Shown here: positions 17,377 to 25,520 of the stretch, piece after piece | Numbering within the stretch: the stretch's first letter is position 1 | Layout: every line of letters begins with the position of its first letter | Assembly: GCA_946186205.1 (NCBI GenBank) | Contig: CAMHMH010000009.1 | Location: forward strand, 1-64,000 | Direction: 5' to 3' | Length of the DNA: 64,000 nucleotides | DNA from: an uncultured Fretibacterium sp. | Lineage (GTDB): Bacteria > Synergistota > Synergistia > Synergistales > Aminobacteriaceae | Program-made: the position numbers and the translations under genes | The notes under the pieces: generated by a model | What the model was told of the DNA's origin: nothing | The model's database searches: none | The model's input: only the letters and a program-made list of their open reading frames with translations

Positions 17377-18735
17377 ATGGCACAATTACGCCTTCACAGA
17401 CACGGCACAAGCATAGACATGTTACACGGCTCACTGCTCGACAAAATATTATTGTTCTCATTACCCTTAGCGGCGAGCATGATACTTCAGCAGCTGTTCA
17501 ACTCAGCAGACGTAGCAGTAGTAGGACGGTTCGACTCACCTCAGGCAATGGCGGCAGTCGGCAGCAACGGAGCAGCAATAAATCTCATGGTCAACATTTT
17601 CGTGGGACTCTCTGTCGGCGCGAATGTCGTTGTCGCACGGTGCATAGGTCGCAACGAAACCGAAAAGATTCACGACGCTGTTCACACATCAATCTCACTC
17701 GCATTAATCAGCGGGGTAATATTATTGATATGGGGACTCGCAGTCGCAAAACCGATTCTGACTCTCATGAACACTCCCGATGATATTATTGATTTGGCGG
17801 TCGTATATTTCCGGGTTTACTTTCTCGGAATGCCATTCATCATGCTGTACAATTTCGGCTCGGCAGTCTTACGCAGCAAAGGAGACAGCAAGCGGCCATT
17901 ATGGAGTCTCGGCCTCGGCGGAGTGATTAACGTCATACTCAACCTGATTTTTGTCATCGGGTTAAAACTCAGCGTTGTAGGAGTCGCATTGGCTACCGTC
18001 ATGTCAAACGCAGTAAGCTCAATCATGATTATGTACTTCCTTATGACTGAGGAAGAGCCGTACCGATTCAGATTCTCTCATCTCTCACTGAAGCGCGAGC
18101 ACATTTCACAAATCCTGAAGATAGGACTCCCGGCGGGGCTTCAGGGGTCTTTATTCTCAATCTCAAACATGACGATACAGACAGCAATAAATTCATTGGG
18201 TTCATACGCGAGTGCAGGAAGCGCGGCGGCTCTCAATTTCGACTTCCTTACGTACTACGTTGTCGCGGCGTTCACACAGGCGGCAGTAACATTCACTTCA
18301 CAGAATTACGGCGCAGGAGATTACGCGAGGTGCAGAAGAGTCTTCAATCTCACGATGTCAGCGGGAGTGATTCTCACCGGGCTTGCATGTTTCGTGTGCG
18401 CTTTCTGGAAGACGGAAATATTATCGCTCTATACTGTGAATCCTGAAGTGCTTCGTTTTGCTGAAGTGAGAATGATACATGCGGTTGCGTTCTTGTGGAT
18501 GTGCAACATTTACGAGGTCAGCGGCGGCTGCTTGCGCGGAATGGGATACTCTATGCTTCCTTCTGTGCTTGTGCTGTTAGGGTGCTGCGTGCTTCGAATC
18601 GTTTGGGTGTATACGGTCTTCACTTGGGAGAATGATTTTGCAATGTTGATGAACGTTTACCCGGTCTCGTGGGTGATAACTGGAACTGCTACGACGATCG
18701 CGTACTACATTGTGAGGCGCAAACTTTTCGCGTAA
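17377..18735 (+). CDS. MATE-family multidrug/sodium antiporter
   Basis: Inner-membrane efflux protein of 452 residues, the usual family length, with about twelve hydrophobic helices. The N-terminus (LPLAASMILQQLFNSADVAVVGRF) and the repeated half around LPAGLQGSLFSISNMTIQ are characteristic of MatE domains. Members export cationic drugs or metabolites in exchange for sodium or protons; substrate cannot be read from sequence. AGGAGA lies upstream of the ATG. Transcribed alone, divergently from the GTPase operon. Confidence 0.9.
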   Translation: MAQLRLHRHGTSIDMLHGSLLDKILLFSLPLAASMILQQLFNSADVAVVGRFDSPQAMAAVGSNGAAINLMVNIFVGLSVGANVVVARCIGRNETEKIHDAVHTSISLALISGVILLIWGLAVAKPILTLMNTPDDIIDLAVVYFRVYFLGMPFIMLYNFGSAVLRSKGDSKRPLWSLGLGGVINVILNLIFVIGLKLSVVGVALATVMSNAVSSIMIMYFLMTEEEPYRFRFSHLSLKREHISQILKIGLPAGLQGSLFSISNMTIQTAINSLGSYASAGSAAALNFDFLTYYVVAAFTQAAVTFTSQNYGAGDYARCRRVFNLTMSAGVILTGLACFVCAFWKTEILSLYTVNPEVLRFAEVRMIHAVAFLWMCNIYEVSGGCLRGMGYSMLPSVLVLLGCCVLRIVWVYTVFTWENDFAMLMNVYPVSWVITGTATTIAYYIVRRKLFA

Positions 18736-18769
18736 CAAAAAGGGGCTGCGAATTTTTCACACAGTCCCC
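18736..18769 (-). terminator. Terminator between MATE and toxin-antitoxin units
   Basis: GGGG (18742-18745) with CTG pairs, with one bulge, to CAGTCCCC (18762-18769). On the minus strand TTTTTGTT follows, ending the restriction enzyme/toxin-antitoxin operon. Confidence 0.6.
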
Positions 18770-18783
18770 CGTAAATTTCTGCG

Positions 18784-19077
18784 TCAGAGTCCGAAAAGCT
18801 CCGAATGACTCCCAAGCCTCTCAAGTATCAGCAAGTCTTCTCCCTCAAGCGTATACACAAGCACCAAGTCAGGCCGTATATGACAGTCCCGCGATCCTTC
18901 CCATTCACCATGAAGCGGATGATCCCGGTACTTTGCCGGAAGAGGAATGCCATTCGCAATAGCCGCTACAACCTTCCACAGCTCACCACTGCCAGGCTGA
19001 AGAATGCTTCTGTATTCTCCCCTGCCCACGCGCTTGAAATCTTGCCGAAACTTATTGCGCTGCTCTACTTTCCTCAT
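18784..19077 (-). CDS. YafQ-family toxin (mRNA interferase), intact copy
   Basis: RelE-superfamily ribosome-dependent RNase of 97 residues. The family's conserved tract is complete: DHPLxGEWxGSRDCHIRPDL and the C-terminal ERLGSHSELF holding the catalytic His and Phe equivalent to E. coli YafQ H87 and F91. I chose the ATG at 19077 because GGAGG lies six bases before it; the longer frame to 19122 adds residues unlike the family. It overlaps the 3' end of its antitoxin gene by 26 bases. It is the last gene of the operon. Confidence 0.88.
   Translation of the reverse strand: MRKVEQRNKFRQDFKRVGRGEYRSILQPGSGELWKVVAAIANGIPLPAKYRDHPLHGEWEGSRDCHIRPDLVLVYTLEGEDLLILERLGSHSELFGL
18791..18955. repeat. 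Direct repeat copy 1 (toxin 3' half)
   Basis: About 165 bp nearly identical to 19401-19565 (roughly 10-15 mismatches by eye). It covers the conserved C-terminal half of the toxin gene and shows recent duplication of the toxin-antitoxin unit. Confidence 0.85.
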
Positions 19078-19363
19078 AATCAACCTCCGCAAGCATCTGC
19101 TCCCAGTCCGCCGCAAGCTCATCCAGCGTCATCGGTCCCGTTCCTATGTCGTGCCTGTCCTCGTACAATGCCCGGATTGTAGCCTCTGTAGGATTCCCGA
19201 ACTTGTCCCATACAGGCTCAAGCTCCGTTCCTCCGTCATCATAATCAGGGTCAAGATATTTCGGGTTATAGTCGTAATTCTCGATGAGTTGCTCTATCTC
19301 TTCGTCCGTCAGCTTGCGGTCAAATACATAGCTCTGCTTCTTCTTCTGAGTCGCATTCTCCAT
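19052..19363 (-). CDS. Putative antitoxin 1 (acidic, non-RelB-like)
   Basis: 103-residue acidic protein placed directly upstream of and overlapping the intact YafQ-like toxin, the standard antitoxin position. It shares FGNPT and MTLDEL segments with the second antitoxin at 19647-19961. No ribbon-helix-helix or other DNA-binding fold is apparent, unlike DinJ/RelB partners of YafQ, so it may neutralise without autoregulating or belong to an undescribed antitoxin family. ATG at 19363 follows a GAGGTGAG site; the GTG nine bases upstream is less likely. Confidence 0.7.
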   Translation of the reverse strand: MENATQKKKQSYVFDRKLTDEEIEQLIENYDYNPKYLDPDYDDGGTELEPVWDKFGNPTEATIRALYEDRHDIGTGPMTLDELAADWEQMLAEVDYEESRAAQ

Positions 19364-19393
19364 TTCTCTCACCTCACTTCCTATGCACAGCCC

Positions 19394-19684
19394 TTACAGC
19401 CCGAAAAGCTCCGAATGACTCCCAAGCCTTTCGAGTATCAACAAGTCTTCTCACTCAAGCGTATACACTAGCACCAAGTCAGGCCGTATATGACAGTCCC
19501 GCGAGCCTTCCCATTCACCATGAAGCGGATGATCCCGGTACTTTGCCGGAAGGGGCATGCCGCGTTCGAGCATACTCACTACTTTTGCTAGTTCGCCGTC
19601 CCCTGTCAGAAGGTTACGGTATATTCCCCTTCTTTCGCGCTTAATGTCATGCCGAAATCCGCTTGTTGCTTCTGCGTGCCTCAT
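19394..19684 (-). pseudogene. YafQ-family toxin, second copy, truncated by a nonsense codon
   Basis: Paralogue of the toxin at 18784-19077. A G-to-T change on the coding strand turns the glycine codon GGA into TGA (19453-19451), cutting off the last 19 residues. The lost tail, still readable in frame down to TAA at 19394, includes GSHSELF with the catalytic His and Phe, so the product should be inactive. The start is uncertain: ATG at 19684 aligns with copy 1, ATG at 19699 is nearer the GGAGG. Confidence 0.85.
19401..19565. repeat. Direct repeat copy 2 (toxin pseudogene)
   Basis: Second member of the direct repeat shared with 18791-18955. Confidence 0.85.
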
Positions 19685-19961
19685 CTTCAATTTCTGCATC
19701 AGCCTCCGCGCATACTTCATCCAGCCAGGCACTGAACTCTTCAGGCGTGAACGGCCCTTCTATTATTCCGTGTTCCTTCTCGTACCACGCGCAGAGAGTC
19801 CCGTACGTAGGATTCCCGTACCTATCGTAAAACGCGCGGTCATACGCCAAGTCCCCGGTCTCATAATCAGGGTCATACGTGAAACGCTCCCAAAGCTCGT
19901 CCATCGTCATTTTGCATGTCGGACGCTCCCATACCTTTTTGCGTTCTGCTGTCGCTTCCAT
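19647..19961 (-). CDS. Putative antitoxin 2 (partner of the broken toxin)
   Basis: 104-residue acidic protein, paralogous to antitoxin 1 (shared YGNPT, DELxxxFTYDPDYE-like and C-terminal acidic helix). It starts 10 bases after the restriction enzyme stop; its GAGGTGAG ribosome site overlaps that stop, so it is translated in the same operon. Its own toxin is broken, so it may now act as a spare antitoxin. No DNA-binding fold recognised. Confidence 0.65.
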   Translation of the reverse strand: MEATAERKKVWERPTCKMTMDELWERFTYDPDYETGDLAYDRAFYDRYGNPTYGTLCAWYEKEHGIIEGPFTPEEFSAWLDEVCAEADAEIEDEARRSNKRISA

Positions 19962-19971
19962 TTCTCTCACC

Positions 19972-22809
19972 TCACTTCCCCGTAAGCATATGATACAGCC
20001 CGAACAACTTACTCACTATATCTTCCTCGCTGATATTCTCATCCCATCCGTAAGCCCGGCACACAGCACGGTCATTCCTCTCATGCGCCCGGCGCAGCTC
20101 AACCGGCATTAGTGAGTCATCATACAGTCCCGCGAAACTCGAAGAAGGGTACAGACTCCGGGCATCAAGAATTTCTTGTGCTGTCGACTCTATCTTTGCG
20201 CGCTGACTCTCCGTCGGACTCGGCCATGCAAACGTGTTGTATACGATCGTGTTTGCGTACCTGTAACGCATTTCGAGCCGACCGCAGACTCTCCGAACCC
20301 ATGCCATATGCACACGGCTTGTCAGGACTCCGAAATGATAGAGTGTTGCGCCGGGGATAATGTGTAATGAGTCGCCGGGTATAACATCAGGAGTCATGAA
20401 GCCCATCGGAATATATATGCGAGTCTCTGATGATACACGCGGGACAATGACATACTGCGTTTTGCACTCTACAATCTCATCGAAAAGAGTCGGAGTCTTT
20501 GCTTTCTTCCGTGTTGCTGCTTTCGTGCTTGCGAGCCTGAATGCCTTTACCCTGTCTACACGCTCCTTAACTTTCGGGCATCTCTTTATGTCGTCCGGGT
20601 TCGCCCCGACAAGCCACAAACAATAGCGCGGTGTCCTCCGTATAAAATCATCAGCTCCCATATAACGCCGTATGAATTTCTCCGCTTCAGGGTTGACTCT
20701 CAAAAGCTCGTTCATTTCTTCAGACGTCATGATGAGGTTGCCTCTCTTTTTCCCGGACTCATCTTTCGTTGCGCCGTCTGTTACTTTTCCTCCTTCAATC
20801 ATGGCCGGGGCATTCGCGCAAATCGGAGTGTCGGTTGACTCTGCTATATCCTCGTCAGGGTCTTCATGAAGATAGAAATTTATGTTGTCCGCTTCCCTGT
20901 ATGCTGTGTGTGTTTCTCCGTTCTCGTCCGTATAGTCGTAATAGAGCCTGCGTTTTTCCGGCGGGTCTGTGCTGAAACCGATAATGACGACGTGAACATG
21001 AGCCATCTTGCTTTTGTCGGGCAGTTCATTTTTCCACACGAAAGACTCATGCGCGAAATCTATTTTTATGTGCCAGGTTTCACTAAGCGGCTTGAATATT
21101 CCCGAAGGCTGTTCACCCTGACACACGGAATTTGTTGCGACGAAAGCGGCCTTTACATTTTCATCCTGCAAGACTTTCGAGGCCTCGTAGAACCATCCCG
21201 CAACGTAATCAACTTTCCAGTTCTTGAACATTGTGCTGAGGATTTCTTTCTGACCGCTGTTTTTCTGCGAATATCCCAAGAAAGGAGGATTGCCCATAAT
21301 GTAGAGCATATCTTCATGTTCAATCTTCCAGCCTTTAATGAGAGCGTCAGACCTAAGCGCGTCGCCGTACTCTATGCCGTCGTATTCTTCAAGGGGCAGG
21401 GGGTCTTTGTCCGGGCGCATAATCTTTTGAGTCGCTTTCCACATCTGATGATCTGAGATCCATAACGCTGTCTTTGCGATGTTGACTGCGAAATTATTTG
21501 CTTCTATTCCGTTGAACTGAGTGATTTTGACTTTTACGGAGCGTTTTTCTGTTACTGGTAGCGCGTGAAGCAGGCTGTTTTCGAGTTTGCGCAATGAAGT
21601 GAAAGACTCTGTGAGGAAGTTGCCTGAACCGCACGCAGGGTCTAAGAATCTCAGCGAGGCTAATTTGTCCTGAAAGTCGAGGAGCTTTTGAGTCCTTGCG
21701 GGGGACTCCGGCTCATCAAGAATAGTGCTGAGAGTCTCTGTGAGTCCGTCGAGGAATAACGGGTCAATGAGCTTGTGAATGTTGGCTGATGATGTGTAGT
21801 GTATACCTTCCTGCTTTCGTGTATCGTCATTGAGTGTTGCTTCAAAGATTGCGCCGAAAATTGTCGGGTTGATTGGCGACCAGTCGAACCCGGCCATGTC
21901 GTTAAGGATTATTTTCATTGCCTCGTCATCAAGAAGCGGGAATTTCACATCATCATGAAAGAGTCCTCCGTTTACGTATGGAAATTCTTTGAGTTCCGGC
22001 TTGATTGATGAGTCGCGTTTAGGGTAATCGGTTCTTAGGACGGAGAATAGATTTCTGAGAGCGTCTTCGGCCATGATTGCGCGTTCTCTGAGGTAATTTG
22101 TGAACTGGGACTTGCGGAATAACCCGGCATCCTCAGCATAAAGTAAGAATACGAGTCTGACGCAGAAGACGTTAATCTCATCGCGTGCCTTGTCGTATTG
22201 TTCTTTGTCGTAATGATTCTCTCGTGCAATGTCATCGAGTGAGTCGAGGAGATAATCATATAGCTTTCTGATGTGCTGCCCTGCCTCAACGGAGATTCGT
22301 ATTTCGCGGTGAAGAGTCTCGCCTGGTGTGAGAAGGAATCCGAGATTGCCGGGTGAAGCGTCTTTGCGCGGAATGATTACGGGCGGCGCAGTGGGCTTCT
22401 CCATGTCGTGAACGTGAATCTCGTCAAAGTTGCTTGTGAGAATGTAGCCACCTTTCTGCGAGACCGGGAGCCAGTCATAATAGCGTTTGGCCTGCTCAAA
22501 TGGAGTGAGCATTGAGCCGTCCGACTGTCTTTCGGGCAATGTGAGGTCAACGCCCTGTGATTTTTGTTCTATCACGATGCCTGTTGAGGGTATATATGCG
22601 TCGATGAATTTCGTTCGTCCGACTAAGACTCTTTTCTCGAACTCTATGTACTCGTCTTGATTGATGATTCCGAAAACGTCAAAGATTAACTTGCGCCAAA
22701 ATTTTTGGGTGTCCTGCCTCTCACTTAACGGTTCAATTTCGGAATGCTGATTCGGTTCTGGAGTCCCTGCTATGTTTTTGGACTCTGAGTTTTGCTCCTG
22801 GCGATTCAA
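19972..22809 (-). CDS. MmeI-like type IIL restriction-modification enzyme
   Basis: Single-chain enzyme joining nuclease, N6-adenine methyltransferase and target recognition. Near residue 75 a PD-(D/E)xK site is seen (FIDAYIP...VIEQKSQ); methyltransferase motif I is DPACGSGNF (about 394) and motif IV NPPF (about 505); the C-terminal ~300 residues form the DNA-recognition domain. Length 945 fits MmeI relatives (about 920). I favour a TTG start at 22809 with GGAGG eight bases upstream; an ATG at 22848 has only a weak site. The first ~40 residues are Q/N/E-rich and are encoded by the same GATTC-TTTTGAGTC repeat seen at 34.9 kb. Two toxin-antitoxin units follow in the operon. Confidence 0.88.
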   Translation of the reverse strand: MNRQEQNSESKNIAGTPEPNQHSEIEPLSERQDTQKFWRKLIFDVFGIINQDEYIEFEKRVLVGRTKFIDAYIPSTGIVIEQKSQGVDLTLPERQSDGSMLTPFEQAKRYYDWLPVSQKGGYILTSNFDEIHVHDMEKPTAPPVIIPRKDASPGNLGFLLTPGETLHREIRISVEAGQHIRKLYDYLLDSLDDIARENHYDKEQYDKARDEINVFCVRLVFLLYAEDAGLFRKSQFTNYLRERAIMAEDALRNLFSVLRTDYPKRDSSIKPELKEFPYVNGGLFHDDVKFPLLDDEAMKIILNDMAGFDWSPINPTIFGAIFEATLNDDTRKQEGIHYTSSANIHKLIDPLFLDGLTETLSTILDEPESPARTQKLLDFQDKLASLRFLDPACGSGNFLTESFTSLRKLENSLLHALPVTEKRSVKVKITQFNGIEANNFAVNIAKTALWISDHQMWKATQKIMRPDKDPLPLEEYDGIEYGDALRSDALIKGWKIEHEDMLYIMGNPPFLGYSQKNSGQKEILSTMFKNWKVDYVAGWFYEASKVLQDENVKAAFVATNSVCQGEQPSGIFKPLSETWHIKIDFAHESFVWKNELPDKSKMAHVHVVIIGFSTDPPEKRRLYYDYTDENGETHTAYREADNINFYLHEDPDEDIAESTDTPICANAPAMIEGGKVTDGATKDESGKKRGNLIMTSEEMNELLRVNPEAEKFIRRYMGADDFIRRTPRYCLWLVGANPDDIKRCPKVKERVDRVKAFRLASTKAATRKKAKTPTLFDEIVECKTQYVIVPRVSSETRIYIPMGFMTPDVIPGDSLHIIPGATLYHFGVLTSRVHMAWVRRVCGRLEMRYRYANTIVYNTFAWPSPTESQRAKIESTAQEILDARSLYPSSSFAGLYDDSLMPVELRRAHERNDRAVCRAYGWDENISEEDIVSKLFGLYHMLTGK

Positions 22810-22931
22810 TTTTGAGTCCTCCGTTTGATTTTGGGAATTTTGAGTCATTCTATCACGGTGGAATCTGTCAATTTTTCTGTAGAATATCAAGAACAGAATC
22901 GGCAATATAAAACTCAGGAGGCAGCGAGGCA

Positions 22932-24071
22932 ATGAACAGTCTGATAATTGAGAACGGAAAAATATTCAGGGCGGACAATAAGTTTCACGCGGGAACGGTT
23001 TCAGTCACGAACGGGCGAATCGCTGACGGGCTTCCCGATGACGCGCAACGAATCAACGCTGAAGGATTGTACGTTATACCGGGGCTGACGGACATACATT
23101 TTCACGGGTGCAAGGGTCATGACTTCTGCGAGGGGACTAAGGAGTCATTCGCGGCGATAATGGACTATGAAGCGATGAACGGAGTCACTACGATATGCCC
23201 TGCGACGATGACATTGCCCGAAAACGAGCTTGCACGAGTCATGAGAGCGGCAAAAACTTTCAGCGAGTCGAATCCTTCACTTGTCGGAATAAATCTTGAA
23301 GGGCCTTTCATTTCACACGCAAAGAAAGGAGCGCAGAACCCCGCGTATATAGTCCCGCCTGACTCGGCCATGTTAAGAAGGCTTCAGAGTGAATCGGGAG
23401 GATTAATCCGGGTCGCAACGGTCGCGCCTGAAACTGACGGTGCAATCTCATTCATCAATGACGCAAAGGACATCGCAAGAGTCTCAATAGCACACACGGC
23501 ATGCGACTACGAGACGGCAAAACGGGCATTCGAGTCGGGAGCCTCGCACGTTACGCACATCTACAACGCGATGAACGGAATCAATCACAGGAATCCCGGG
23601 CCAATTGTCGCGGCGTTTGAGTCTGGCGCAATGATTGAGATGATTGCTGACGGAGTACACATTCACCCTTCTGTTGTTCGGATGACGCTGAAACTTTTCG
23701 GATCTGACAGGGTGATATTTATCTCTGACTCACTTGAGGCTGCCGGGATGCCTGACGGTGAATATATGTTAGGAGGTCAGAAGGTCATAAAGCGCGGGAG
23801 GGTTGCGACTCTTTCTGACGGCGTAACGATTGCCGGGAGCGTCTCGAATCTTATGGAGTGCATGAGGCTGGCTGTTCGTGAAATGGGAGTCCCTCTTGAA
23901 GATGCTGTGAAGTGTGCGTGCGTGAATCCTGTGAAGGCGATCGGGCTTGATGATTCTTACGGGCGAATAGAGTCCGGGAGGATTGCGAATCTTGTTTTGC
24001 TTGACGGGGATTTGAACGTGAAATGTGTTTTGCGTGAGGGAAAAATTTTAGCGTCTGAAATTTCGTTATAA
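22932..24071 (+). CDS. nagA: N-acetylglucosamine-6-phosphate deacetylase
   Basis: Removes acetate from GlcNAc-6-phosphate to give glucosamine-6-phosphate, feeding amino-sugar catabolism or cell-wall recycling. 379 residues. Metal and substrate motifs are in place: DIHFHGC near the N-terminus, the glutamate in GINLEGPFIS, histidines in AHTACD and VTHIYNAMN, DGVHIHP and the catalytic aspartate in FISDSLEAAG. AGGAGG lies upstream of the ATG. No nagB is adjacent. It diverges from the MmeI-like gene. Confidence 0.93.
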   Translation: MNSLIIENGKIFRADNKFHAGTVSVTNGRIADGLPDDAQRINAEGLYVIPGLTDIHFHGCKGHDFCEGTKESFAAIMDYEAMNGVTTICPATMTLPENELARVMRAAKTFSESNPSLVGINLEGPFISHAKKGAQNPAYIVPPDSAMLRRLQSESGGLIRVATVAPETDGAISFINDAKDIARVSIAHTACDYETAKRAFESGASHVTHIYNAMNGINHRNPGPIVAAFESGAMIEMIADGVHIHPSVVRMTLKLFGSDRVIFISDSLEAAGMPDGEYMLGGQKVIKRGRVATLSDGVTIAGSVSNLMECMRLAVREMGVPLEDAVKCACVNPVKAIGLDDSYGRIESGRIANLVLLDGDLNVKCVLREGKILASEISL

Positions 24072-24105
24072 TTATGCACATACCACAATCACAGGAGGAA
24101 TCATC

Positions 24106-25094
24106 ATGAAGACTCGAAAGCTCCACAACATAACCGTGTCTGAGATAGGCATGGGCTGTATGGGATTCTCACATGGTTACGGAGAAATCCCCCGGAAGAT
24201 TACGCGGTCGATGCGATTCGCAAGGCTCATGATTTCGGCTGCACGTTCTTTGACACTGCGGAAATTTACGGCCCTAACCTTTCAGAACCCGGCCACAATG
24301 AATTGATTGTAGGAAGAGCAGTAGAAGACTTCCGGGACAAAATCACATTAGCCACAAAATTTTTCATCAAGGGCGAGGAAGTGAAGAAGGACGGCTCTGT
24401 GTTAGGAACGATAACGCGGCATCTTGAAGCATCATTGAAGCGGCTCAGGACAGATTACGCGGATATATACTACCTTCACAGGATAAGCCCTGACGTAAGA
24501 GTCGAGGACATAGCAGAGGCAATGAACGCATTAATCAGCAGGAAGATTATACGGGGCTGGGGCTTGTCGATGGTGAACGCGGAAATTCTCGAACGCGCTA
24601 ACAATATATGTCATCTTGCGGCGGTTCAGAATATATATTCCGTGATGGATCGCGATTACGAGAAGGGAGTCATTCCGTTTTGCCTGAAGAATGATATAGG
24701 CTTCGTGGCATTTTCGCCGACCGCGAGCGGGTATTTGTCCGGGAAAGTGAAAGCGTCAGCGAAATTTGAGGGTGATGATGTCCGCAAATGGGTTCCGCAG
24801 ATGAAGAGCGAGAATATCACAGCTAACCAGCCGTTGATTGACCTTCTGAAAGTTTTTGCTGAGAGGAAGCACGCCACAAATACGCAGATAGGACTCGCGT
24901 GGATGCTGAAGAAATATCCGCATGTTGTTCCGATTCCCGGCTCAAAGAATCAGGAGCGTATACTTGAGAATCTCGGAGCGTGCAATGTAGTGCTGAGTGA
25001 TGACGAGTTCGGAGAGCTTGAAGAGGCTTTGAAGGGAATAAAGATTCATGGCTCAAGAAAAGATGTCGGAATGCCGCAGGAGTTTATAGACTGA
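24106..25094 (+). pseudogene. Aldo/keto reductase, frameshifted at a C run
   Basis: The family start (SEIGMGCMGFSHGYGEIP) is read in one frame from ATG 24106 (AGGAGG upstream). After a run of five C at 24189-24193 the family continues one frame over: PEDYAVDAIRKAHDFG, then the catalytic FFDTAEIYG, LATKF, YYLHRI and PIPGSK. One C missing from the run explains it. Together the frames encode a full ~329-residue NAD(P)H-dependent reductase with its Asp-Tyr-Lys-His set. It may be a recent pseudogene, a slippage site, or a sequencing/assembly error. Confidence 0.85.
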
Positions 25095-25103
25095 GAATAT
25101 TTC

Positions 25104-25129
25104 CCCCCGGTGTTAATCATGGCCGGGGG
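25104..25129. terminator. Hairpin terminator after the aldo/keto reductase
   Basis: CCCCCGG (25104-25110) pairs with CCGGGGG (25123-25129), loop 12. CTTTCGTGCTTCTTT follows on the plus strand. It also overlaps the end of the small minus-strand gene. Confidence 0.6.
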
Positions 25130-25192
25130 CTTTCGTGCTTCTTTATCCAGCTCACAAGGTCATCAAATGTTACTTCAGAGGCCGCGAGCTTG

Positions 25193-25453
25193 TCAGGAAT
25201 TAGCGAGTGTACGATATGCCTCCATATTCTGCTCTATAAGCTCATCAGATATTGCTTTTACGTCCTCATAGGTCAAAAGTTCACCCGTTTCCGCTGAATT
25301 TTCTTCATTCGTAAAATATTTTTTCCCGTCCTCTATGCTTTCTGCATTGGCAAGCGCAATAAATGCACGTCTGTATTTCTTCAGCAGGTAATCTGAAATC
25401 CTCATAACCTCATCGGAGTCCATGTCTGTATATTCCTCGTGTAATGCCTCCAT
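25193..25453 (-). CDS. Small acidic hypothetical protein, possibly C-terminally truncated by a frameshift
   Basis: 86 residues, mostly charged helices, no recognised family. ATG at 25453 has GGAGGG seven bases upstream. Just after the sequence MEAYRTLA the frame stops, but the next frame continues without break for about 29 codons (PDKLAASEVTFDDLVSWIKK...) to a stop at 25117, in matching amino-acid style. That suggests a one-base loss near 25207-25215 and an original product of about 115 residues. It lies divergent to the type ISP enzyme. Confidence 0.5.
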   Translation of the reverse strand: MEALHEEYTDMDSDEVMRISDYLLKKYRRAFIALANAESIEDGKKYFTNEENSAETGELLTYEDVKAISDELIEQNMEAYRTLANS

Positions 25454-25520
25454 CAATCAGCCCTCCTTTGTGAATTTGCTATCATTATACATATCCACAT
25501 AACGAAGGGAAAATCTCAGC

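Noticed and set aside
22810-22932. Hydrophobic N-terminal extension (to 22932) of the MmeI-like enzyme
   Set aside because: It reads through the nagA promoter region, gives an unlikely membrane segment for a restriction enzyme, and better starts exist at 22809 or 22848.
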